The position numbers and the translations under genes were made by a program. From Woeseiaceae bacterium (GTDB taxonomy: Bacteria > Pseudomonadota > Gammaproteobacteria > Steroidobacterales > Woeseiaceae), in NCBI GenBank assembly GCA_028289545.1, contig JANQPG010000062.1, forward strand, positions 1-53,842: a stretch of DNA of 53,842 nucleotides, in the 5' to 3' direction. Positions within the stretch are counted from its first letter, which is position 1; every line of letters begins with the position of its first letter. Below are positions 31,405-40,893 of this stretch, one piece after another. The notes under the pieces are model-generated. The model worked only from the letters and a program-made list of their open reading frames with translations. It had not been told where the DNA came from and made no database searches.

Positions 31405-31760
31405 GCTGGCAGGAAGTCCGGGTTTGTGGACTGGACGAACTCGACGATCCGGGTAGTCGCGAGTTTCGGATCGGCGACGGCGACTGGCCGTTCAAAGGCT
31501 TTGTGGTTCGTGAGGCCAATACCGTCGTTGCCTATCAGAACGTCTGCCCGCACGCCGGACATCCCCTGAACTGGCAGCCCGACCGATTTCTCACCAAAGA
31601 CGGAACGCAGATTATCTGCGCCTCGCACGGCGCCGTGTTCGATATTGCGAACGGCGAGTGCGTCGCGGGGCCATGCCCGGGCCGCGCACTCAAACCCGTC
31701 GACGTCGAGATCCGGGACGGCGCCATTTACGTGTCGGGACCCGACACGCTCCTTCGGTAG
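31401..31760 (+). CDS. Rieske [2Fe-2S] protein
   Basis: The 119-residue protein is a free-standing Rieske domain: CPHAGH (Cys49, His51) and CASH (Cys73, His76) give the two Cys and two His ligands of a [2Fe-2S] cluster. The frame of loop 2, QIICASHGAVFDIANGECVAG, fits the small soluble ferredoxin-type Rieske proteins. Such proteins serve as electron carriers for dioxygenases or as isolated units of unknown purpose. The ATG overlaps the ampG stop. The tail overlaps trmB on the other strand by 34 bases. Confidence 0.92.
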   Translation: MSWQEVRVCGLDELDDPGSREFRIGDGDWPFKGFVVREANTVVAYQNVCPHAGHPLNWQPDRFLTKDGTQIICASHGAVFDIANGECVAGPCPGRALKPVDVEIRDGAIYVSGPDTLLR

Positions 31761-32443
31761 CGCCAGTCCCAGATTCGGTGACCCAGCTTCAGGCCGCGGA
31801 CCTCGAACTTGGTGGCTGGCCGGTCCAGCGGCCGGCTGCCGTCGTGTTCGCGCCGTTCATCCAGGGAAAACATCGGGTTCGCCGACATTGCCGCGTCGAT
31901 GTGTTCCGCGTAGTTCTCCCAGTCGGTGGCGAGATGCAGCGTGCCGTTTGCGGCCAGCCGGTCAGCCGCCAAGGTTAGGAAACGCTCGTTGACGATACGC
32001 CGCTTGTGATGCCGTTTCTTGGGCCAGGGATCCGGGAAATAGAGGTTCACACGTTCGAGCGATGCGGGCGGTATCTGCTCGTCGAGAACGTCGAGCGCGT
32101 CGTGAACAATCAGCCGCAGGTTGGTGATGCCGGTTTCCTCGATACGCAACAGGCAGTGTCCGGCGCCCGGCTCGTGTACCTCGACGCCGATAAAGTCGCG
32201 CTCCGGCTGCTCGGAGGCCAGCGTCACGAGCGAGTCGCCGTTACCAAACCCGATCTCCAGCACGCGAGGCGCGCTGCGACCGAAGAGGCTGTCGAGCTCG
32301 AGCGGATGCGGCGAAAAATCGATGCCGAAGGCCGGCCAAAGCTCGCGCAGCGCTCGCGCCTGGGACGGCGTAATGCGGCCCGTGCGCTTGACGAAGCTGC
32401 GGATCGAGCGGTGCCGCCCGGTTGAGGGTTCGCTTGCGGTCAT
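31727..32443 (-). CDS. trmB: tRNA (guanine-N7)-methyltransferase
   Basis: The 238-residue protein has the SAM-binding LEIGFGNGDSLV (about residue 62), FIGVEVHEPGAG, and the hallmark NLYFPDPWPKKRHHKRRI, followed by FEVRG and WDWRY near the C-terminus. TrmB methylates N7 of G46 in the variable loop of tRNAs. The gene is convergent with the Rieske gene. The gene at 32590 is divergent, and its start is 146 bases beyond the trmB start. Confidence 0.96.
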   Translation of the reverse strand: MTASEPSTGRHRSIRSFVKRTGRITPSQARALRELWPAFGIDFSPHPLELDSLFGRSAPRVLEIGFGNGDSLVTLASEQPERDFIGVEVHEPGAGHCLLRIEETGITNLRLIVHDALDVLDEQIPPASLERVNLYFPDPWPKKRHHKRRIVNERFLTLAADRLAANGTLHLATDWENYAEHIDAAMSANPMFSLDERREHDGSRPLDRPATKFEVRGLKLGHRIWDWRYRRSVSGPDT

Positions 32444-32589
32444 GGGCGCCGATTCTAGCGGATTGGTGGGTACTCAAGGCTGCCGGCATTCCGAGACATC
32501 GAAACGCGACAAGAGCTGCCGTTGTGTTAAAGTGCCTTACACGCAACACACTGTCTACTGACGCATTTTCTCATACCTTGGGGGGTCAC

Positions 32590-34803
32590 ATGAAAAATGT
32601 TTTTCAAGTCAGGGGTATAGCTCGATCACCGGCCACTGCTGCCTGTGCTGCGCTTGCTCTTGTCGCTTTTTTGCCACTTTCTTCCGCAAAGGCTCAGGAC
32701 AGCTCCGGCTCAGCCGGCGCGCTCCTCGAGGAGATCGTCACGACGGCACGGAAGAAAAGCGAGGCGGAGGCCGTGCAGGACGTCCCCGCGGCCATTACGG
32801 GCTTCGGCGCCACGCAGATCGAAGCGCTGTTTGTGCAGAAACTGAGCGACTTAAGCTACATCATGCCGAACGTGCAGATGGAGGAGATCGGGACGTTCCC
32901 GGGCGTGCAGAACTTCTCGATTCGCGGCCAGGGCATCAACAGCTCGATTCCTTCGGTCGACCCGACCGTGGGTGTGTTCGTGGACGGCGTTTATCTCGGC
33001 TCGACCTTCGGCGTCGTGCTGGATACTTTCGACATCGAGCGCATCGAGGTGCTGCGCGGTCCGCAGGGACTCCTGTTCGGACGCAACGTAACCGGCGGCG
33101 CCGTCGTCATCCGTAACGCCAGGCCAACCGGCGAGTTCGGGTTCCGTGCGCGGGCCGGGTTCAACGACGGCGATCAATACAATCTGGCGGCTGCGATCGA
33201 GGGTTCGCTGGTCGACGACACGCTCGCCGCCAAGCTTGTTGTCCTGTACGACGACGACAGCGGCTACTTCGAAAACCCGAATCTCGGTCGCGACTTTGGC
33301 GAATTCGAAACGACCCTCATACGACCGACCTTTGTGTGGACACCCAACGATACGAGTGAGCTGACCTTCATTTGGGAGAACGGCAGTACCGAAGGTGACG
33401 GCGCTGCCTGGACCAACGTGACGGCGCAGCGCGCCGGCGCCCAGGAGGACTTCCTGACGACGCTCGACGAGCCCGGATTCACCGATATCGAATGGAACCA
33501 GCTGACGATCGAGGCGAACTTCGATGTCTGGGGCGGCACCTTGACGAACATTGTCGGCTACCGGGACGTCGAGTCTGATTCGCTGGTCGACATCGACGGT
33601 ACGTCGACGCCGATTTTTGCGGCGTCAGGCCCCACCGAGCAGGACCAGCTCAGCTTCGAGACGCGCTGGGCCGGCAGAATCAACGACAACTGGGAGACGA
33701 CGGTTGGCCTGTATTTTTTCGATCAGGAGATCAACTACCGCGAAGGCCGGGTAATCCAGGGCGGCGCCTTGCTGCGCGCGCTCGGCGGCGACATGGACGG
33801 CAGTAACTATGGCCTGTTCTGGAACAACGACTTCTATCTCAACGAGGAGTGGGTGATTTCGGCGGGGCTGCGCTACACGGACGAAGAGAAAACTGCGCAG
33901 ATTATCTCTGCGCCCGGCGGCATCGGCTGCGGGGATATCGTGACCTTCAACTGCACCTTCGACAACCTCGAGGGTGACTGGGACAACATTACGCCGAAGC
34001 TCGGCGTGCAGTGGAACTTTGCGGATGGTCGTCAGCTGTACGGCTTCTTCTCGCAGGGCTATCGCTCGGGCGGCTTCAACTTCCGCAACGCGCGTCCCGA
34101 CGTGATTCCGCCGGGTCCGACGAGGGAAGAGCAGAACAACACCTTCGAAGTGGGCCTCAAGACGACCTTCAACGACGGTCGTATGCGGCTCAACATTGCG
34201 GCGTTCCACAACGAGATCGAGGACACGCAGCGTGAGCTCAACGTCGGCGACCCGTCGCCCGCGGGCGTCGTGGTGCTGCAGGCTACGTTCAACGCCGGCG
34301 ACGTTACGATCCAGGGTGTCGAAGCCGACTTTGTCGCTTTGCTGACCGACACCTTCTCGGTGAACGTGACGGCGGGCTGGCAGGATTCGGACTACGATCG
34401 CATCGATCCGGTGGTCGAGCAGATCGAGACCGGTCTCGGACTGCCGTTTCCGCTCATTGGCGGCGACTTGCCGCGGCTGGCGCCTTCGAACTACAGCCTC
34501 GGTTTCTCCTGGGACATTCCCGCCGGCAACCTCGGTGCATTCAACCTCGCCGGCAACTACAGCTTCCGGGAGCGCAATGCCTACGACGATTCCAACCTGA
34601 ACTTCTTCGAGGATCAGGAGCGCATCAACCTGAGCGCCAACTGGTTCTCACCCGATGAACGCTGGCAGGTGTCGGTGTACGGCAAGAACCTGGGCGATGA
34701 GGCGAACTGGGGCAACCTCACGTCGATCGCGGGACTGTTTACGGCCGGGCCAATGCAGAAAGGCCGCCTCGTGGGTCTGGAACTCAACTGGCGTTACGAG
34801 TAA
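32590..34803 (+). CDS. TonB-dependent receptor, short plug-barrel type
   Basis: The ATG at 32590 follows a GGGGGG tract and gives 737 residues. A signal peptide (cleavage near SSAKAQ-DS) leads into a TonB box (EEIVTTARKK) and a plug domain (PNVQMEEIG, FSIRGQGINSS, IERIEVLRGPQGLLFGRNVTGG). A 22-strand barrel follows, ending LVGLELNWRYE. This belongs to a different subgroup from the two longer receptors: the plug signature is the RGPQGTLYGRN-type found in receptors of Sphingomonadales and Xanthomonadales. Substrate unknown. It has its own leader and ends with a clear intrinsic terminator, so it is monocistronic. Confidence 0.95.
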   Translation: MKNVFQVRGIARSPATAACAALALVAFLPLSSAKAQDSSGSAGALLEEIVTTARKKSEAEAVQDVPAAITGFGATQIEALFVQKLSDLSYIMPNVQMEEIGTFPGVQNFSIRGQGINSSIPSVDPTVGVFVDGVYLGSTFGVVLDTFDIERIEVLRGPQGLLFGRNVTGGAVVIRNARPTGEFGFRARAGFNDGDQYNLAAAIEGSLVDDTLAAKLVVLYDDDSGYFENPNLGRDFGEFETTLIRPTFVWTPNDTSELTFIWENGSTEGDGAAWTNVTAQRAGAQEDFLTTLDEPGFTDIEWNQLTIEANFDVWGGTLTNIVGYRDVESDSLVDIDGTSTPIFAASGPTEQDQLSFETRWAGRINDNWETTVGLYFFDQEINYREGRVIQGGALLRALGGDMDGSNYGLFWNNDFYLNEEWVISAGLRYTDEEKTAQIISAPGGIGCGDIVTFNCTFDNLEGDWDNITPKLGVQWNFADGRQLYGFFSQGYRSGGFNFRNARPDVIPPGPTREEQNNTFEVGLKTTFNDGRMRLNIAAFHNEIEDTQRELNVGDPSPAGVVVLQATFNAGDVTIQGVEADFVALLTDTFSVNVTAGWQDSDYDRIDPVVEQIETGLGLPFPLIGGDLPRLAPSNYSLGFSWDIPAGNLGAFNLAGNYSFRERNAYDDSNLNFFEDQERINLSANWFSPDERWQVSVYGKNLGDEANWGNLTSIAGLFTAGPMQKGRLVGLELNWRYE

Positions 34804-34832
34804 AGACTCAGGAGCCAACAGGCAAGCTCGAG

Positions 34833-34864
34833 CAGGCCGCCCCGACGGGCGGCCTGTTTCGTTT
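34833..34864 (+). terminator. Intrinsic terminator of the third TonB receptor
   Basis: CAGGCCGCCC (34833-34842), loop CGAC, GGGCGGCCTG (34847-34856), then TTTCGTTT: a ten-bp perfect GC-rich stem with a T-rich tail, 30 bases after the stop. Confidence 0.85.
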
Positions 34865-34887
34865 CCGCCCGGGCATGTGATCTGGAG

Positions 34888-35454
34888 TTAAAACTCCGGC
34901 GGCAGTGCAACCGGGCCAACTTTCTCCGGGTGGCGCCCGCTGGCGTTATTGACGTAGAAATCCCGGATCGCCTGCATGTCTTCGTCCGGCCGGCCCGTGA
35001 GATGGATTGTCGGACCCAGGCCGATGCGGCGGTTGTCGTAATCGAAGAAGGCCAGCCCCAGCGGCACGCCGGCACCGACGGCAATCCGGTAGAAGCCCGA
35101 TTTCCAGTGTTCCCGAAAACTGCGAGTGCCTTCCGGCGCCATGGCAATGTTGAGTTTGTCTTCGGCGGCAAACGCCTCGATCGCCTGGGCCACTGTGCCG
35201 CCGGCCCGTGAGCGGTCCAGCGGGATGCCGCCCATGCCGCGCAGCAGTACGCTCAACGGGAACCAGAACAGCGACTCCTTGCCGAAGAAGCGCACGTCGA
35301 CGTCGAAGGCTACCTTGGCAATGAGCCCCCAGATGCCGTCCCAGTTCGAGGTATGAGGCGCGGCAATGTACATCACTTTTGGCGCCGCCGGCACTTCGCC
35401 CACGAGCGTCCAGCCGCCGAGCTTTAGCAGAAACCGCGCAATTGACTGGAGCAA
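34888..35454 (-). CDS. Lysophospholipid acyltransferase family protein
   Basis: The 188-residue protein has the HX4D catalytic box HTSNWD (His34, Asp39), FGKESLFW, and the substrate-binding PEGTRS (about 107). This is the PlsC-like acyltransferase superfamily, of the short type with a conserved GMGGIPLDRS. It would transfer a fatty acyl group to a glycerol-3-phosphate or lysophospholipid acceptor, though the specific acceptor cannot be read. It is the last gene of the minus-strand series, 21 bases after the ubiB stop. Confidence 0.88.
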   Translation of the reverse strand: MLQSIARFLLKLGGWTLVGEVPAAPKVMYIAAPHTSNWDGIWGLIAKVAFDVDVRFFGKESLFWFPLSVLLRGMGGIPLDRSRAGGTVAQAIEAFAAEDKLNIAMAPEGTRSFREHWKSGFYRIAVGAGVPLGLAFFDYDNRRIGLGPTIHLTGRPDEDMQAIRDFYVNNASGRHPEKVGPVALPPEF

Positions 35455-35475
35455 GGTAATCCGGTCCCGGGCGTG

Positions 35476-37149
35476 TCAGCGCCGCTTGCCGCCGGACAAG
35501 GGTTCCGGCGTATTCGCAGACGGCCTGGCGAGCCAGCCGGCAATGACGGCGCCGGCCGCAAGCCCTGCCGTGACCCAGCCGCCCGCGCCCAGGCCGTAGG
35601 TCACGGCGGCCGATATTCCGGCGGTTGCCGCCAGGATCAGCCAGAACCGCTGCTTGCGCTGGTTGGCGAGTTCCCGCTGCACGGCCAGCATGGCAGGAGA
35701 CTCCATACGCACCCGGATCTGGCCGCTTGCGGCCTGTTCGGTCAGCTGGTGCATGACACCCGGGAGTTCGCGTAACGCTTCCCGAAGTTGCGGCAGGTTG
35801 TCGCGGACGTCCTTGAGCATGGCGCGCGGGCCCACCTGTTCGCTCATCCAGCGCCGCAGCACCGGCTGCGCTGTCTTCCACAGGTCGAGTTGGGGATACA
35901 GCTCGCGGCCGAGGCCCTCGATATTGAACAGCGTCTTGTGTAGCAGAATCATCTGCGGTTGGATTTCGACGTCGAAGCGCTGCGCGACACGGAACAGCCG
36001 CATCAGCACCTGTGCAAAAGAAATCTCGTCGAGCGGTTTCTGGAAGATCGGCTCGCACACGGTGCGCACGGCGGATTCGAGTTCGTCCACGCGCGTGCCC
36101 TCGGGCACCCAGCCCGAATCGACGTGCAGTTTGGCGATCCGGTAGTAATCGCGGTCGAAGAAAGCAAGAAAATTCTCCGCCAGATAGCGTCGATCACTCG
36201 CAGACAGCGTGCCGACGATGCCGAAGTCCACAGCGGCGTAGCGCGGCGCCTCGGGGTTGTCGATCAGCACAAAAATATTGCCCGGATGCATGTCGGCGTG
36301 GAAGAAGTTGTGGCGGAACACCTGGGTAAAGAAGATTTCGACGCCGTTTTCGGCCAGCGCCTGTATGTTGGTACCTGCTTCGCGCAGCGTTTTCATGTCG
36401 CTGATCGGCACGCCGTAGATGCGCTCCTGCACCATCACTTCCGGGCGGCAGTAGTCGAAATAGATGTCCGGGACGTAGAGCAGGTCCGATCCCTCGAAGT
36501 TGCGCTTGAGTTGCGCCGTATTGGCCGCTTCGCGCATCAGGTCGAGTTCGTCGATGATGGTTTTCTCGTACTCGGCAACCACTTCGAGCGGCCGCAGGCG
36601 GTCCGCGAGCGACCAGTAGCGGTCCGCGAGCTCAGCGAGCCAGCGCAGGACCTCGAGATCGTCTTCGATTTGCTGTTCGACGCCGGGCCTCAAGAGCTTG
36701 ACGACAACCTCGGGGCCGTCCGGCAGTTTGGCGGTATGCACCTGAGCAATGGAAGCCGCGGCGTGCGGTTCGACGTCGAAACGTTCGAATACCTCGGAAA
36801 GCGGCTGACCGTAGGCCTCTTCGAGGATAGCGACGGCTTCGCTGCCCGGAAACGGCGGCACGAGATCCTGCAGTTTCGCAAGTTCGTCAGCCATGTCGCG
36901 CGGCAGCAGATCGCGCCGCGTCGACAGCGCCTGACCAAACTTGACGAAGATCGGGCCGAGTTCCTCGAGCGCCAGGCGTATGCGTTTGCCGAGCGGCGTG
37001 CTGCGGTCCACTTTGCTCGGCGCAAACGCGAACAGGAAGCGCAGAGGTCTCAGAAAATGGACTTCGTCAATGATGTCGGCGAGCCCGTAACGCACGAGCG
37101 TGCGCTGGATGCGCAGTACGCGACCGAGCGGTTTGCGCCGGCGGATCAC
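35476..37149 (-). CDS. ubiB: Ubiquinone biosynthesis protein UbiB (ABC1/COQ8 atypical kinase)
   Basis: The 557-residue protein has the family's KxGQ motif, VKFGQALSTRRDLLP (Lys70), the A-rich nucleotide loop PHAAASIAQVH, the catalytic Lys in EVVVKLLRP (Lys151), and HADMHPGNIFV, followed by DFG-type VDFGIVG. Two hydrophobic segments at the C-terminus (about 500-540) are membrane anchors. UbiB is an unusual ATPase required for ubiquinone synthesis. Its start codon overlaps the ubiJ stop by four bases. Confidence 0.97.
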   Translation of the reverse strand: MIRRRKPLGRVLRIQRTLVRYGLADIIDEVHFLRPLRFLFAFAPSKVDRSTPLGKRIRLALEELGPIFVKFGQALSTRRDLLPRDMADELAKLQDLVPPFPGSEAVAILEEAYGQPLSEVFERFDVEPHAAASIAQVHTAKLPDGPEVVVKLLRPGVEQQIEDDLEVLRWLAELADRYWSLADRLRPLEVVAEYEKTIIDELDLMREAANTAQLKRNFEGSDLLYVPDIYFDYCRPEVMVQERIYGVPISDMKTLREAGTNIQALAENGVEIFFTQVFRHNFFHADMHPGNIFVLIDNPEAPRYAAVDFGIVGTLSASDRRYLAENFLAFFDRDYYRIAKLHVDSGWVPEGTRVDELESAVRTVCEPIFQKPLDEISFAQVLMRLFRVAQRFDVEIQPQMILLHKTLFNIEGLGRELYPQLDLWKTAQPVLRRWMSEQVGPRAMLKDVRDNLPQLREALRELPGVMHQLTEQAASGQIRVRMESPAMLAVQRELANQRKQRFWLILAATAGISAAVTYGLGAGGWVTAGLAAGAVIAGWLARPSANTPEPLSGGKRR

Positions 37150-37757
37150 GACTGCCGGGTTTCCAGACGACGTAGTCGCGCTTCGGCGCGCTCGACATCG
37201 TCGCGCAGGGTCTGCACGTTGCGCGTGAAGCGCGTCATTTCATACCGGCTCGGCAGGTCGCGCCGTTCCTCGGTCAGGTACTCGCCCAGGTTGTCCATCA
37301 AGGTACGCCGCGTACTGCGGCCCCAGTCGAACAAACGCGCCGCCGCCCGGCTTAGCTCAAAGGCAGCCGCGTCACCCACGAGACCCGCGAGCTCCTCCTC
37401 CAGGTCGGGTTTGCCGAACTTGATGAGCTTCTGAAAAGCCTGCGCCAGGTCGGCGCGCCCCGATACCCGGACGCCGCTACCCGCCAGCGCCGCCATGTCG
37501 CCGTCCGCGGTTGCCATCCTGAGGAGGCTGGACAGGGGTCCTTCGATGACGACGTCGGGTTCGTCGGGAATGTCGACGGAGCTTCGGAGCTGCCTTTCTT
37601 CCACGGCAAGGCAAACGGCCAGCGCCGAGCGTTCTACTCGGATTGCGAGGCTCGACCCTTCGAGTTCGTCGAGCAGCGCCTGTGCGGGTGTCGTCTCCGC
37701 GAGATTGCGATTCATGCGCTCGAGGAGCGGTGCAAATACCGGGTCGAGTCCCTGCAT
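37146..37757 (-). CDS. ubiJ: Ubiquinone biosynthesis accessory factor UbiJ
   Basis: The 203-residue protein lies exactly between ubiE and ubiB, the position of ubiJ (yigP) in gammaproteobacteria, and has an N-terminal SCP2-like domain (about 10-115) and a helical C-terminal region (about 130-200, with DNLGEYLTEERRDLPSRYEMTRF). In E. coli UbiJ forms the soluble Ubi metabolon with UbiK and binds lipid-like ubiquinone intermediates through the SCP2 fold. The stop overlaps the ubiB start. Confidence 0.9.
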   Translation of the reverse strand: MQGLDPVFAPLLERMNRNLAETTPAQALLDELEGSSLAIRVERSALAVCLAVEERQLRSSVDIPDEPDVVIEGPLSSLLRMATADGDMAALAGSGVRVSGRADLAQAFQKLIKFGKPDLEEELAGLVGDAAAFELSRAAARLFDWGRSTRRTLMDNLGEYLTEERRDLPSRYEMTRFTRNVQTLRDDVERAEARLRRLETRQS

Positions 37758-37772
37758 GACGGACAGCGCCGC

Positions 37773-38522
37773 CTAGAGCCGGTGGCCGACGTGCAGCGCA
37801 ACAATGCCGCCGGTCAGGTTGTGATAGCGGCAGCGCTCGAAACCCGCTTCCTCCATCATGGATTTAAGCGTTTCCTGATCGGGGTGCATGCGAATCGATT
37901 CCGCGAGATAGCGGTAGCTGTCTTCGTCGTCGGCGACCCATTTTCCGAGTAGCGGGAGCACCTTGAACGAGTACGTATCGTAAGCCGGGCGCAGGGCTTC
38001 GACAGGTTTGGAGAATTCGAGAATCAGCGCTTTGCCGCCCGGTTTCAGGGTTCGACAGATAGACCGCAGCGCCGCGGCTTTGTCGGTGACGTTCCGCAAA
38101 CCAAACGCCATGGTGACGCAGTGGAAACTGCAGTCCTCGAACGGCAGCGCTTCGGCATCGACCTGTGCAATCGAGGCGTTGCCGGTAACGCCTCCGTCGA
38201 TCAGTCGGCGGCGGCCCTCTTCGAGCATTGCCGCGTTGATGTCGGCGAGGACAACATGACCGTCCTTACCCACGAGGCGGGCAAATTTGAGCGCCAGGTC
38301 GCCCGTGCCGCCCGCCAGATCGAGCACACACTGTCCCGGCCGAACGCTGGCCTCGGCGATGGTGAAGTGTTTCCAGACTCGGTGCAGACCGCCGGACATC
38401 AGGTCGTTCATGATGTCGTAGCGGCTCGCCACCGAGTCGAATACGCCGCGGACGAGCGAAGCCTTTTCGCCGGTGTCTACCGTCCGGTAGCCGAAATGGG
38501 TGGTGTCGTCCTTGGAGGGCAT
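37773..38522 (-). CDS. ubiE: Ubiquinone/menaquinone C-methyltransferase UbiE
   Basis: From the ATG at 38522 the protein has 249 residues: [17 protein letters not shown] at the N-terminus, then [20 protein letters not shown], the SAM motif [16 protein letters not shown], and FGLRNVTD. All are UbiE signatures. The enzyme methylates C2 of the benzoquinol ring in ubiquinone synthesis (and in menaquinone synthesis where present). The frame stays open far upstream to 38804, but the extra residues are not family-like. It is 15 bases upstream of ubiJ. Confidence 0.96.
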   Translation of the reverse strand: MPSKDDTTHFGYRTVDTGEKASLVRGVFDSVASRYDIMNDLMSGGLHRVWKHFTIAEASVRPGQCVLDLAGGTGDLALKFARLVGKDGHVVLADINAAMLEEGRRRLIDGGVTGNASIAQVDAEALPFEDCSFHCVTMAFGLRNVTDKAAALRSICRTLKPGGKALILEFSKPVEALRPAYDTYSFKVLPLLGKWVADDEDSYRYLAESIRMHPDQETLKSMMEEAGFERCRYHNLTGGIVALHVGHRL

Positions 38523-38541
38523 GCTGGTTTTGGAACGGCTT

Positions 38542-38913
38542 TCAGGAATCCGATTGCCCGCGAGCATACCCTGCGGCTTCGAGGCGGTCGAGGTAATTGC
38601 GCCAGTTTTGCTCGCGTTTCTCGCCCAGCTCACGAAGGTACTTCCAGCTGTAGAGTCCGGAATCGTGGCCGTCGTCGAAGACCAGCCGCACGGCGTAGTG
38701 CCCCACGGGCTCGATGGCTTTGACGACAACCTGTTCCTTGCCGACCTGCAGGCGCTCCTGTCCGGGGCCGTGCCCCTTGACCTCCGCGCTCGGCGAGTGC
38801 ACACGCAGGTACTCGAAGCTCAGCTCGAAGCGTTCATCGTCGTCGAAGGTCAGCTCGAGGATGCGAGAGTTGCGGCGAAGTTTGATTTCCCGGGGAGCAT
38901 TCACCGCCATCAC
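38542..38913 (-). CDS. DUF971 domain protein
   Basis: The 123-residue protein begins [21 protein letters not shown] and has the DUF971 fold: [19 protein letters not shown] near the C-terminus. DUF971 is also the N-terminal domain of gamma-butyrobetaine hydroxylase, but here it stands alone. Such proteins commonly lie between hslU and ubiE in this lineage and are thought to contribute to Fe-S assembly; that is not shown by the sequence. It starts one base before the hslU stop and is 19 bases from ubiE. Confidence 0.88.
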   Translation of the reverse strand: MMAVNAPREIKLRRNSRILELTFDDDERFELSFEYLRVHSPSAEVKGHGPGQERLQVGKEQVVVKAIEPVGHYAVRLVFDDGHDSGLYSWKYLRELGEKREQNWRNYLDRLEAAGYARGQSDS

Positions 38914-40254
38914 CTAGAGGATGTAGCGGCTCAGGTCTTCGTCTTTCGACAGTTCCGCAACGTGCTCGTCGACGTAGCCGGCGTTGATTTGCACGTGGCT
39001 GCCGCTCTTGTCCGACGCCTCGAAGGAGATGGTCTCGAGCAGCCGTTCCATGACCGTATGCAGCCGGCGCGCGCCGATGTTCTCGGTGTTTTCGTTGACG
39101 TGAAAAGCGACCTCCGCGAGGCGCCGTACGCCGCTCTCCGTGAATTCGAGATCGACTTCTTCCGTGGCGATGAGCGCCGTGTACTGATCGGTCAGCGATG
39201 CGTCGGGCTCGGTCAGGATGCGCACGAAGTCTTCCGTGCTCAGCGACTTGAGTTCGACGCGTATCGGGAAACGACCCTGCAGTTCGGGAATGAGGTCCGA
39301 GGGTTTCGAGACATGGAACGCGCCCGACGCGATGAACAGGATGTGATCGGTCTTCACCATGCCGTACTTGGTGTTGACCGTCGAACCCTCAACCAGCGGC
39401 AGCAGGTCTCGCTGCACACCTTCGCGGGACACGTCGGCGCCGTGAGTTTCGGAGCGCCGCGCCACCTTGTCGATCTCGTCCAGAAAGACAATGCCATGCT
39501 GTTCTACGGCCTCGAGCGCCTGGGCCTTGAGTTCGTCCTCGTCGACCATCTTGGCGGCTTCCTCGTCGGTGAGCTGCTTGACTGCCTCCGCCACCTTGAG
39601 CTTGCGGGTCTTGCGTTTGCCCTGCCCCAGGTTTTGAAACATGCCCTGAAGCTGGCTGGTCATCTCTTCCATGCCGGGGGGCGCCATGATTTCGATGCCC
39701 ACCGGAACCGCCTGGATGTCGATTTCAATTTCCTTGTCGTCGAGCTTGCCCTCGCGCAGCATCTTGCGGAATTTCTGCCGCGTTTCGCTGTTGTCGGCGC
39801 CGCTCGCATTGTCGGCCGTAAAGCCGACACCGCCCGCGGGCGGCGGCAGCAGCGCATCGAGGACACGCTCCTCCGCGGCGTCTTCGGCGCGATGCCGGAC
39901 CTTGTCCATCGATTCCTCGCGCAGCATCTTGACGGCGACGTCCATCAGGTCGCGGACGATGCTGTCCACTTCCCGGCCGACGTAGCCGACCTCGGTGAAC
40001 TTGGTGGCCTCGACCTTGACGAACGGCGCCCTGGCGAGTTTCGCAAGGCGTCGCGATATCTCCGTCTTGCCAACGCCGGTTGGCCCGATCATGAGGATGT
40101 TCTTGGGCGTTATCTCGCTCTGCAACGGCTCGCCGACCTGTACCCGGCGCCAGCGGTTCCTGAGCGCAATGGCGACGGCCCGCTTGGCCTCGTCCTGGCC
40201 AATGATGTGCTTGTTCAGCTCCTGAACAATTTCACGAGGAGTCATTTGGGACAT
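38914..40254 (-). CDS. hslU: ATP-dependent protease ATPase subunit HslU
   Basis: The ATG at 40254 has GGAAGG upstream and gives 446 residues. It has [17 protein letters not shown], Walker A GPTGVGKT (57-64), the I-domain (about 110-240), Walker [10 protein letters not shown], and the terminal SRYIL tail that activates HslV. The ring unfolds substrates and feeds them into HslV (the ClpQ/ClpY protease). hslV lies 62 bases upstream, which matches the conserved hslVU order. Expression in relatives is heat-shock controlled. Confidence 0.97.
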   Translation of the reverse strand: MSQMTPREIVQELNKHIIGQDEAKRAVAIALRNRWRRVQVGEPLQSEITPKNILMIGPTGVGKTEISRRLAKLARAPFVKVEATKFTEVGYVGREVDSIVRDLMDVAVKMLREESMDKVRHRAEDAAEERVLDALLPPPAGGVGFTADNASGADNSETRQKFRKMLREGKLDDKEIEIDIQAVPVGIEIMAPPGMEEMTSQLQGMFQNLGQGKRKTRKLKVAEAVKQLTDEEAAKMVDEDELKAQALEAVEQHGIVFLDEIDKVARRSETHGADVSREGVQRDLLPLVEGSTVNTKYGMVKTDHILFIASGAFHVSKPSDLIPELQGRFPIRVELKSLSTEDFVRILTEPDASLTDQYTALIATEEVDLEFTESGVRRLAEVAFHVNENTENIGARRLHTVMERLLETISFEASDKSGSHVQINAGYVDEHVAELSKDEDLSRYIL

Positions 40255-40316
40255 GGTTACCTTCCGGAACAAAAGCGGCGCGAACTTGCGTGTCCCCGCG
40301 GCTTTGGCTTTGTCAA

Positions 40317-40847
40317 TTACAGTTCTTCGACGATGATGTTCTGATTGGTGAAAACACAGATATCACCGGCTATGTTGAGCGCCTTTTCGGCAATATCCCT
40401 GGCCTCGAGGTCGCTGTTCTGCAGCAACGCCAGCGCGGCGGCCTGCGCGTACGGGCCTCCGGAGCCGATCGCCATCAGGTCGTGCTCCGGCTCGATCACG
40501 TCGCCGTTTCCGGAGATGATGAACGAGGCTTCGGTGTCCGCCACGCACAACAGCGCCTCCAGACGCCGCAAACGCCGGTCGGTCCGCCAGTCTTTGGCGA
40601 GTTCGATGGCGGCCCGGGTCAGGTTGCCGTACTGCTCGAGTTTGCTCTCGAAGAGCTCGAACAGCGTAAATGCGTCGGCTGTGCCGCCCGCAAAACCCGC
40701 AATGACACGGCCTCCCGCGAGCTGCCGGACTTTACGGGCGTTGCCTTTCATGACGGTGTTGCCCATGCTGACCTGGCCGTCGCCGGCGATCGCAACCTTG
40801 CCGTTGCGTCGCACCGAGACAATGGTTGTGCCTCTGAACTGTTGCAT
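40317..40847 (-). CDS. hslV: ATP-dependent protease peptidase subunit HslV
   Basis: The 176-residue protein carries the family core: [19 protein letters not shown] with the Thr nucleophile, [18 protein letters not shown], and [16 protein letters not shown]. Six residues (MQQFRG) precede Thr7, the nucleophile position, instead of the single Met of E. coli HslV; the extension must be processed. Xanthomonad HslV proteins have longer N-terminal extensions too, so this is lineage-like. It forms a dodecamer with HslU rings. Only the ATG at 40847 is available as a start. Confidence 0.96.
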   Translation of the reverse strand: MQQFRGTTIVSVRRNGKVAIAGDGQVSMGNTVMKGNARKVRQLAGGRVIAGFAGGTADAFTLFELFESKLEQYGNLTRAAIELAKDWRTDRRLRRLEALLCVADTEASFIISGNGDVIEPEHDLMAIGSGGPYAQAAALALLQNSDLEARDIAEKALNIAGDICVFTNQNIIVEEL

Positions 40848-40893
40848 CTGAAGACCTTAAGGCTGATTTCTGGCGTTTCCGCCCTGGGGGGCG

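Noticed and set aside
31727..31760. Frameshift at the Rieske/trmB boundary
   Set aside because: Both genes end with family-normal C-termini; the 34-bp overlap is a genuine tail-to-tail overlap.
35959..40344. Very long open frames antisense to ubiB and hslU (491 and 614 codons)
   Set aside because: They mirror well-conserved genes on the other strand and their products are His/Val/Arg/Asp-rich without domains, as expected for GC-rich shadow frames.
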